From Flavobacteriaceae bacterium R38 (lineage in GTDB: Bacteria; Bacteroidota; Bacteroidia; Flavobacteriales; Flavobacteriaceae), in NCBI GenBank assembly GCA_009901575.1, contig WXYP01000005.1:62001-126000 (forward strand): 64,000 nt of DNA, written 5' to 3'. Within the stretch, counting starts at the first letter, position 1; each line of letters opens with the position of its first letter. The translations under genes and the position numbers were made by a program. Shown in pieces: positions 35,465 through 42,434 of this stretch. The notes under the pieces are model-generated. The model was not told the DNA's origin. It was given only the letters and a program-made list of their open reading frames with translations, and searched no databases.

Positions 35465-36532
35465 ATGAAACAGAGAAATGTGTACATCGCCAAAATTCAA
35501 TCAATTTTCCCGCAAACATATGATGCTACCTATTTTGCAGACAAAGTATATCCTACAGATCGGTATGGGGAGCGAACAAATACACTTGCCACCCGATTAG
35601 CAGGTACGTTTGGAGTAGATAATCGTCCCAGCGTATTAGATTTTGATGCTTACCCCGAAATTAAATTAAAAGATGAAAATGACCATCCAAAAATATGGGG
35701 GACTACTATTGTTAACCAATTGACTGAGGTTATTGACAAAGAAGAAATTGGGATGTTCTGCCTTAGTTATAATGCTTCTTATCACACCGATATTTTACCT
35801 AATCTGGCATGCCAGATTGCCATAAACTCTGAGCTGGAAAATTTAGATGAAACAGAAGAGCTACCATATTATGGTTGTGCTGCCGGAGTGTATTCTTTAA
35901 ATCAAGCTGTTGATTACTGCGAAACTCACGACCGTCCTGCTATAGTTTTTGTTTTTGATCAATGTACAATCAAAATGAAACAATTAGAATCTGATGATAA
36001 AGACTTTAACAAAATTCTTGTTTCTAACCTTCTTTTTAATGACGGAGGAATAGGTTTACTGGTTATCCCTGAACGACTGAAAGAAAAATTTAATCACCCG
36101 GTTATGAAAGTAAAAGATATTTATAAATATCATACTCCAGGAGGGTTGATAAAAATGATAGATGGAAAATTCATAATGGATAGTCAATTAAAAAATGTAG
36201 TTCCAAAACTAGTTTCAGATAAATTAATCAAACCTATTCTGGAAAGGAATAATGTCGAAATAGAAGACATCGATGAATGGTCTATCCATCAAGGGGGGAC
36301 AAAAGTTATCAAACAATTCGCAAGAGAAGATCATATTGGCCTCGATGAAAAAAAATTAGCACCATCCATAGAGCAGTTTTATAAATACGGAAACACCAGT
36401 GCTTCCAGTTGTTTATTTGTCTTAGAAGATTTTTTTAAAGCTAAAACAAATTCTACTATTGGATCTAAAGGACTCCTGGTAGGTTTCGGTGCAGGGTATT
36501 ATCTCGCTTCTCTGTATTACGAATGGAGTTGA
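35465..36532 (+). CDS. Type III polyketide synthase-like / ketoacyl synthase III-like enzyme
   Basis: A 355-residue thiolase-fold condensing enzyme. The catalytic triad is complete: Cys138 in YYGCAAG, His275 in WSIHQGG and Asn310 in KYGNTSAS. The spacing (137 and 35 residues) and the C-terminal GLLVGFGAGYYL are closer to the chalcone-synthase group than to FabH. It would extend an acyl starter with malonyl units to give a pyrone or phenolic lipid, but the product is not predictable. The gene is isolated, with long AT-rich DNA upstream and a 16-bp terminator after it. No methyltransferase or acyl carrier gene is adjacent. Confidence 0.75.
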   Translation: MKQRNVYIAKIQSIFPQTYDATYFADKVYPTDRYGERTNTLATRLAGTFGVDNRPSVLDFDAYPEIKLKDENDHPKIWGTTIVNQLTEVIDKEEIGMFCLSYNASYHTDILPNLACQIAINSELENLDETEELPYYGCAAGVYSLNQAVDYCETHDRPAIVFVFDQCTIKMKQLESDDKDFNKILVSNLLFNDGGIGLLVIPERLKEKFNHPVMKVKDIYKYHTPGGLIKMIDGKFIMDSQLKNVVPKLVSDKLIKPILERNNVEIEDIDEWSIHQGGTKVIKQFAREDHIGLDEKKLAPSIEQFYKYGNTSASSCLFVLEDFFKAKTNSTIGSKGLLVGFGAGYYLASLYYEWS

Positions 36533-36561
36533 ACACATATTCCCCAACCAGCCTATATATG

Positions 36562-36599
36562 AAAAAAGAATAGGAGTAAAATAACTCCTATTCTTTTTT
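36562..36599. terminator. Bidirectional terminator after the PKS-like gene
   Basis: Perfect 16-bp arms AAAAAAGAATAGGAGT and ACTCCTATTCTTTTTT with a six-base loop, between converging genes. Confidence 0.9.
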
Positions 36600-36650
36600 A
36601 TCATACCTAAACTAACAATTTTCTATCTCTAGAAAAATATTTTTAATTTC

Positions 36651-38123
36651 TTATTGCATACTCAAGTTGAGTGAAAAAACAACTAATTGAGATCCAGCTC
36701 CTGCCCCTGTAAGGCGTTGCGCCCATATTTCTATATAGTCGTTAGGGTCAAGTTCTACTGTACCGTTAATTGCCAAACTGTTGATATCTGCTACATTATT
36801 AACACGCATTAGAGTATTGGTTTCAACCAGTTCATCTGTTCCATTTTTTACAATTAAAAAAGCGTAAAAATTACCGGTGTCATTTCCTCTTACGGCCAGT
36901 GAAGCATTCACCTGGAAAGTTCTTCGTTCTCTTCCCGTATATTGCAATCTATTATCTTGAGGAGAGCTCACTCTAAATAAGTTCACTGATGTTGTTGTAT
37001 TTGCTCCTGTATTACCAGAAAGGTTAAAAGCGCCTGCGGCTACAGGGACATCTTGTACAAAACCTGTGGTAATATCTCCATCGTAATATAAATCTCCAGC
37101 AGAAGCAAAATCATTTTCTATAGGGATTCCATTACAGTTTACATCCCATTCTGTTGTAAAATTAAACCCGGCTGGTGCTGTTGTATACGGATTTACAAAA
37201 TCTCCTGCGCCTGCAAAAGTTACCGTACTTAAATTCCCTAAGGCTACCGTTGGATTACTACTTACATCTATTCCTATTCCACCAGTAGGAACTTTTATAA
37301 ACCCTCCAATCTGAGTAATCAAATCAAAACTGCCTGTAAAGGTTTCCATAGTTCCTGAATTAGAATCCAGCCATCCCATGTTATTTAATAGTAAATCACC
37401 TATATCTGTAAATGTAATTCCATTTGTAAAGCCTGCATACTGGACAATAGACATGAACACTAATGTTGCCCCACTAATTGTTCCTACAGTTCCTGAACCT
37501 GAACCTGAAAAAACAGAACCTTGTATAACTACACGCTCTGTACTAGCTAGGTTTAAGTCAAAAATACTTCCGCCAGGGGAAACCATAGTAAGGCTTCGAA
37601 TAGACAATCCTGTAGTTCCCTGGAATATGGGGCCTCCAACTCTAAATAAAATATCTTCTCCTACATCATTACCACGTAGATAAGAATTGTTAGAATCAAT
37701 CGGGAATGCTAACGATATAAATCCATTAATCTCATAAAGTGTATTTTCATCTAAAAGGTATTTGGTTCCGCCGCCAGCAGTTAATTCATCTGCTAAATCG
37801 GCTGCACTTTTTACAATTTTATAATTATCTCTTATTTCATCATTACTTGCAATTTTAACCCAATCTGTTCCATTAGAATGATAAAAAGCTTCCTCATCGG
37901 TATCATAAACCAAAAGACCGATAGCAGGAGACGTGATCGCATTTCGATCTGTTGTCGTCATTCGAGGGGCTAATAAACCTTGCTCTGTAGAGGTAAGGTC
38001 TAAGATTGCTGAGGCATGAGGAGTCGTTGTACCTATACCTACCTGAGCAGAAAGCTTAAAATTAAAACATAGAATAATTACTGAGAAAATAGCGTAGGTT
38101 AACCACAATTTCATTTTTTTCAT
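36651..38123 (-). CDS. Secreted protein of unknown function, paralogue 2 (QVGIG family), long form
   Basis: A 490-residue member of the same family, with signal peptide ending SAQ, then QVGIGTTTPHASAILDL, LAPRMTTTDRNAI and VYDTDEEAFYHSNGTDW. Between the N-terminal module and the C-terminal jelly roll (RTFQVNASLAVRG, VELDPNDYIEIWAQ) there is an insertion of about 200 residues rich in short hydrophobic and Gly repeats. That part resembles a right-handed beta-helix (LYEINGFISLAFPI, LRGNDVGEDILFRVGGP, LSIRSLTMVSPGG, RVVIQGSVFSGSG). It is upstream of paralogue 1 on the same strand but separated by the oppositely oriented PKS-like gene. Function unknown. Confidence 0.7.
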   Translation of the reverse strand: MKKMKLWLTYAIFSVIILCFNFKLSAQVGIGTTTPHASAILDLTSTEQGLLAPRMTTTDRNAITSPAIGLLVYDTDEEAFYHSNGTDWVKIASNDEIRDNYKIVKSAADLADELTAGGGTKYLLDENTLYEINGFISLAFPIDSNNSYLRGNDVGEDILFRVGGPIFQGTTGLSIRSLTMVSPGGSIFDLNLASTERVVIQGSVFSGSGSGTVGTISGATLVFMSIVQYAGFTNGITFTDIGDLLLNNMGWLDSNSGTMETFTGSFDLITQIGGFIKVPTGGIGIDVSSNPTVALGNLSTVTFAGAGDFVNPYTTAPAGFNFTTEWDVNCNGIPIENDFASAGDLYYDGDITTGFVQDVPVAAGAFNLSGNTGANTTTSVNLFRVSSPQDNRLQYTGRERRTFQVNASLAVRGNDTGNFYAFLIVKNGTDELVETNTLMRVNNVADINSLAINGTVELDPNDYIEIWAQRLTGAGAGSQLVVFSLNLSMQ

Positions 38124-38150
38124 GATTAAGTAGATTTAAAGATTTAGTGC

Positions 38151-38166
38151 GGGGGGCTTCACAATA
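38151..38166 (-). promoter_or_regulatory. Shared leader motif of the QVGIG paralogues, copy 2
   Basis: Plus-strand text GGGGGGCTTCACAATA, 28 bases before the start of paralogue 2. The following text GATTTAGTGC parallels GATTTAATGAA near copy 3. Confidence 0.5.
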
Positions 38167-38421
38167 AAAATAAATCTCCTTGCATTAAATAAACACAAAG
38201 TTTTAATTGAAAAAGGGGCTAACGAAATATAATTTCCACAATGGGGTGTGGAGCATTTATAACGCAAAATAATCGTTTTTATTAAAAAAAACAAAAAAAA
38301 TCTGACAAGCACCCAATTATAATACTGATAAACAGATATTTATCGAAGTTATTTTACTTAAAAAGAAGTTTAAACCTATAGTTAGCCATTCAATCTTGAC
38401 TATGTACAAATTTTATAATCT

Positions 38422-39207
38422 TTAATTGATTTTTTCTATATAAATAGTCGAAGTGCCTTGTCCTTCTAAAGTGATTACATTAATGTTTGAGTTGGCATCA
38501 AAAATATGAATACTTATTTCATCATTCTCTGCTAATTCAAAAACATCGGCCAGGTGCAATGAAGCAAAATCATGACGATTATTATTAGTCATCAATCCTG
38601 TTAAAGATAAACTTCCATTACTAACGTTAATTCCATTTACTCTAAGAACCGCACTCAAACCTGCATTAACATTCCCGCCATCCTGGTTTTCAATACTAAT
38701 ATTATATTGAATTTTATACCTTCCGGATTCTGTTACTCTTAATGTTTCGTCATTCACTAAAACAAAAAGGCCAGGGTTGTCATTCCATACTTCTGTTCCA
38801 AAAATAGGAGCAGAAAGATTACTTGTTGTCGGAAAATTTAAATCTGTATTTGTATCAATGTTTGAGAATTTTGCAGAAGAAGGAGTTGTAGTAGCATTAC
38901 CTGAAGTGCTTAAGCTTACCCACTCTGGTAATTCCGGAGTACCTACATTATAATCAAAAGTATCTGTAGTAATGTTAAAAATTAATAGGCCTTTGGCAGG
39001 AGAAAGGATATTATTTCGTTGGACAGTGGTTAACCTGGGAAATAAAACTCCTGTATTATTACCTGTAGATACAATGTCTAATGTAGACGATGCATCTGGA
39101 GTTGTTGTTCCTATTCCTACTTGAGCTGTTAATTTTGAGTTGAGATTAAAGGAGAAGATTAATGCCAAAAAAATAGCATTTGGCAGGCATAATTTTTTAA
39201 TTTTCAT
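38422..39207 (-). CDS. Secreted protein of unknown function, paralogue 3 (QVGIG family)
   Basis: A 261-residue protein built like paralogue 1: signal peptide ending TAQ, QVGIGTTTPDASSTLDIVST, LFPRLTTVQRNNI, LIFNITTDTFDYNVGTPE, and a C-terminal jelly-roll region with RYKIQYNISIENQDGG and ELAENDEISIHIFDA, ending in IYIEKIN. Paralogue 1 ends VIIEKIN, so the two are homologous end to end. About 298 AT-rich bases separate it from paralogue 2, carrying no gene. A surface or extracellular role is inferred from the signal peptide and fold only. Confidence 0.7.
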   Translation of the reverse strand: MKIKKLCLPNAIFLALIFSFNLNSKLTAQVGIGTTTPDASSTLDIVSTGNNTGVLFPRLTTVQRNNILSPAKGLLIFNITTDTFDYNVGTPELPEWVSLSTSGNATTTPSSAKFSNIDTNTDLNFPTTSNLSAPIFGTEVWNDNPGLFVLVNDETLRVTESGRYKIQYNISIENQDGGNVNAGLSAVLRVNGINVSNGSLSLTGLMTNNNRHDFASLHLADVFELAENDEISIHIFDANSNINVITLEGQGTSTIYIEKIN

Positions 39208-39229
39208 AGCAATTTATAGATTTAATGAA

Positions 39230-39245
39230 GGGGGGCACTACAATA
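39230..39245 (-). promoter_or_regulatory. Shared leader motif of the QVGIG paralogues, copy 3
   Basis: Plus-strand text GGGGGGCACTACAATA, 23 bases before the start of paralogue 3. Confidence 0.5.
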
Positions 39246-39371
39246 AATCTGTTATTAGTAAAATAACTTGAGGCTAAAGCAATTTTTTTAAAAAAGTCGA
39301 GCTTAGTTATTTCCCCTTACAACAAGAATAAAAAATCAGATAAACTGCTTATTTTCATAGATTAATGACTA

Positions 39372-40097
39372 TTATTTTTCTAAGATACGTTTAATTGATC
39401 TTATTTTCTGAATATCGGAGATCAATTGACTACCTTCATCTAAAGCTTCAGAACCAGACATGGATAATCCCGGAGTTTCTGTATTTTTATATAAGCTTGT
39501 AGCAGAAAAATGAATTTCCCTGAAACCTTCTCTTTTAAACATTACTATGTTTTTAGCATTGACTCCGCTCCCCGGCATAATTTCAATCTTATTTTCAGCG
39601 TTTTTCAAAAGTGTTTTCAACAATTCTAATCCTTGAAATGCATTTTTTGCCTGCCCGGAACTCAGTATCCGGTTTGCTTTTAGGCTGATAAGTTTATCAA
39701 GGGTTTCTATGGGTTTTGGAACCCAGTCAAAAGCTCTGTGAAAGGTAAAAGAGAGTGGTTTTGTTAATTTAATTAGTTCAGTAGTACGTTCAATATCCAA
39801 ACTATGGTCTTTTTTGAGTATTCCGGAAACTATTCCGTTACAGTTCAATTCTTTACAGAGCATAATATTCTCTTTCATAATTTCGAATTCATCTTCATTA
39901 TAGGTAAAATCACCACGCCTTGGCCTGATCAATACATGTACGGGGATAGAAATATCTTTCATTACCTTTTTAAGAAGTCCGTATGAAGGAGTAATCCCTC
40001 CCAAAGTTAATTCTGAACACAGTTCTATACGGTCTGCACCCGCATTTTGAGCATTCATTGCAGATTCATAAGAGTTTGCACAGATTTCAATAATCAT
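39372..40097 (-). CDS. cutC: CutC family protein
   Basis: A 241-residue TIM-barrel protein of the CutC family, named for a proposed part in copper homeostasis that remains uncertain. Family text is IEICANSYESAMNAQNAGAD, RIELCSELTLGGITPS, VHVLIRPRRGDF, FTFHRAFDW, ILSSGQ and IEIMPGSGVNAKN. Length is normal. It has no adjacent copper gene; the closest possible relation is the glycosylasparaginase diverging from it, which gives no support for copper handling. Confidence 0.93.
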   Translation of the reverse strand: MIIEICANSYESAMNAQNAGADRIELCSELTLGGITPSYGLLKKVMKDISIPVHVLIRPRRGDFTYNEDEFEIMKENIMLCKELNCNGIVSGILKKDHSLDIERTTELIKLTKPLSFTFHRAFDWVPKPIETLDKLISLKANRILSSGQAKNAFQGLELLKTLLKNAENKIEIMPGSGVNAKNIVMFKREGFREIHFSATSLYKNTETPGLSMSGSEALDEGSQLISDIQKIRSIKRILEK

Positions 40098-40403
40098 GAT
40101 TCAAATTATTCAATTATTATCTCGTCTATAAACGTCCAAACAGGATTCCCGGCTCCTTGTTTCCTTTCCGGAATTGCTTTTAGATTTTCCATAATAAGCT
40201 TTATATATCAGAGTAGATACATTCGAAACACACAAGAACTATTAAAGCAATCAAGAATCTGTTACTCATCATTTTATTATCTTAGAAACCTTAAAAGTAA
40301 TGATCTGTTTTTTTAATAAAAAACAACCCCACATTGTTTACACTTAATATCAGACTATAATTTCAAAAACCAAATGCAATAAATTTCACAAATTCAACTT
40401 AAA
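40098..40403. other. Intergenic region between cutC and the glycosylasparaginase gene
   Basis: About 306 bases. On the minus strand at 40106-40192 there is a 28-codon frame starting MENLKAIPERKQGAGNPVW, ten bases before cutC, which could be a micro-gene or a fragment; otherwise AT-rich with nothing recognised. Confidence 0.5.
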
Positions 40404-41405
40404 ATGAAGCGAAGAAAATTTATAAAAAATACAGCCTTATCAAGTATAGGCGTTACCTTTGGCACTTCCCTGTTGGGTTGCAATAATACCGATCAAAAAA
40501 ACTCAGAAGAAAAAATTATGGCTACAGACAACACACAATTCCCAATCGCGATATGTACCTGGGCTTTTACTGCAGCAAATGCAAAAGCCGGAGAAGAATT
40601 ATCTAAAGGTAAACCAGCATTAGATGCTGTAATTTCTGGTGTTGAAGTTGAAGAAGAAAATCTTAAAAATACAACTGTTGGAAAAGGAGGAGCACCAGAT
40701 CGCGAAGGAAACGTTACCCTGGATGCCTGTGTTATGAATCCTGAAGGAGATTGCGGAGCAGTAGTATATGTGAATACCATTACTAATGTAGCTGCTTTGG
40801 CCAGAAAAGTGATGGAAGAAACTCCGCATGTGATGCTGGCCGGAGAAGGAGCAGAAGAGTTCGGATACTCACAGGGATTTGAAAAAGAGAATTTACTCAC
40901 TGAAGAATCCCGGCTTGCCTGGGAAGAATGGAAAAAATCTCCTGAGTATAAACCTATCATCAATATTGAAAATCACGATACCATAGGAATGTTGGCCATA
41001 GATAAAGATGGTGACATAGCAGGAGCCTGTACTACCTCCGGATTATCCTATAAAATGAAAGGCAGAATAGGAGATTCTCCGATTATTGGTTCGGGGCTTT
41101 TCATCGACAACGAAATTGGAGGGGCTGTAGCCACAGGAATGGGAGAAGAAGTAATGAAAACTGTAGGTAGTTTTTTAATAGTTGAATTGATGAGAAACGG
41201 GATGAACCCTCAAGAAGCCTGTGAAGAAGCGGTACGAAGAATAGTTACTAAAAATGACCGTTATAAAGATTTTCAAATCGCTTATATCGCTATGAACAAA
41301 AAAGGAGAAACCGGTTCTTATTGTATTCATGAAGGATTTACTTATATGAAATATCAAAACGGAGAAAACAAAAATATTCCTTCAGATTTTTACCATAAAG
41401 GGTAA
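40404..41405 (+). CDS. N4-(beta-N-acetylglucosaminyl)-L-asparaginase (glycosylasparaginase)
   Basis: N-terminal-nucleophile hydrolase that splits the GlcNAc-Asn bond of N-glycopeptides. The 333-residue precursor begins with a twin-arginine-like signal MKRRKFIKNTALSS and a lipobox Cys (TSLLGC), so it is exported and perhaps lipidated. Autocleavage is expected between Asp192 and Thr193 in ENHDTIGM; Thr193 becomes the catalytic N-terminus of the beta chain. Substrate-binding text SYKMKGRIGDSPIIG and GGAVATGMGEE is intact. It resembles the well-studied enzyme of a related flavobacterium. Likely role is degradation of external glycoproteins. Confidence 0.93.
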   Translation: MKRRKFIKNTALSSIGVTFGTSLLGCNNTDQKNSEEKIMATDNTQFPIAICTWAFTAANAKAGEELSKGKPALDAVISGVEVEEENLKNTTVGKGGAPDREGNVTLDACVMNPEGDCGAVVYVNTITNVAALARKVMEETPHVMLAGEGAEEFGYSQGFEKENLLTEESRLAWEEWKKSPEYKPIINIENHDTIGMLAIDKDGDIAGACTTSGLSYKMKGRIGDSPIIGSGLFIDNEIGGAVATGMGEEVMKTVGSFLIVELMRNGMNPQEACEEAVRRIVTKNDRYKDFQIAYIAMNKKGETGSYCIHEGFTYMKYQNGENKNIPSDFYHKG

Positions 41406-41451
41406 TTAATTGCGATAGATCGTCTTTGATCAAATTAATACATAGCAGCAA

Positions 41452-42225
41452 ATGAAATTAGGTTTTATAGGTGTCGGTAAAATTGCCAGTGCCGTTATCG
41501 AAGGATTGTGTACTTCTACAATTGAAAATATCAATATTTATCTTTCTCCAAGAAATAAAGATAATGTAGCTAAATTAACTAATCGATTTTCTAATACTCA
41601 AAAAATGCAGTCCAATCAGGAAGTATTGGATGCTTCGGATGTTATTTTCATTGCCTTAAGGCCGACTGATGCTGAGCAAGAATTAGCGACACTTCAATTT
41701 AATGAACATCATACTGTAATTTCATTTATTCCTTATCTTACTTATACTGATTTAAAAAAATTAGTCCAGCCAGCTCATCAAATAAGTCGGGCTATCCCCC
41801 TACCTACAGTAGTTAATCATAACTGTCCAATTCCTGTTTTTAATGCTACTGCATTGGTGCTGCAAATATTTAATCACATTGGGCAACCACTTTCTGTCAA
41901 AAATGAAAACGAATTGCATAGCATCTGGACATTAACCGGACTTATTACTCCATTTTATGAATTAATGGGGAGTCTCAGTGATTGGACAAATTCTAATGGA
42001 GTTGCCAAAGAAGTAGCCAATCAATATGTTTCCGATTTGTTTCAATCACTAGCTTATACTGCTCAAAAAGCCGAAACTATAGATTTTGATGAGTTAGCAA
42101 ATCATGCAGCTACTCCTAACGGAATGAATGAACAAGCCGGAAAAGAAATCCGGGAAAAAGGAACTCATGAAATCTATAAAACTGCTGCAGATAATTTACT
42201 GGCTAATTTTATGAAGAACCTTTAA
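41452..42225 (+). CDS. Pyrroline-5-carboxylate reductase-like oxidoreductase
   Basis: A 257-residue NAD(P)-binding protein of the ProC family. The Rossmann fold starts at once with MKLGFIGVGKIASAVIEG; DVIFIALRPTDAEQEL matches the family's VKP region, and the C-terminal dimer domain has ANHAATPNGMNEQA, equal to the ProC TPGG region but with TPNG. It follows the glycosylasparaginase by 46 bases on the same strand. The divergence from housekeeping ProC (RPT for KP, TPNG for TPGG) suggests either a second isozyme or a related imine reductase. Conversion of P5C to proline is therefore only one possibility. Confidence 0.8.
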   Translation: MKLGFIGVGKIASAVIEGLCTSTIENINIYLSPRNKDNVAKLTNRFSNTQKMQSNQEVLDASDVIFIALRPTDAEQELATLQFNEHHTVISFIPYLTYTDLKKLVQPAHQISRAIPLPTVVNHNCPIPVFNATALVLQIFNHIGQPLSVKNENELHSIWTLTGLITPFYELMGSLSDWTNSNGVAKEVANQYVSDLFQSLAYTAQKAETIDFDELANHAATPNGMNEQAGKEIREKGTHEIYKTAADNLLANFMKNL

Positions 42226-42434
42226 CTTCTGATGGGAATACCCTAATCATCATTAGACTGAAAAACGTTTAGTTTTTCTTAACCTAAGTCAATGAAATTA
42301 AAAATTCTTTAAAATCTTGTATCAACATTCCAATTGACTTTGGATTTTATATTCAGAATTTGACATTTAAAAACTTTCAATTCTATAATCTATCATCTAA
42401 ATATTTATCTTTACCAATCTAAATTTCAAATCGA

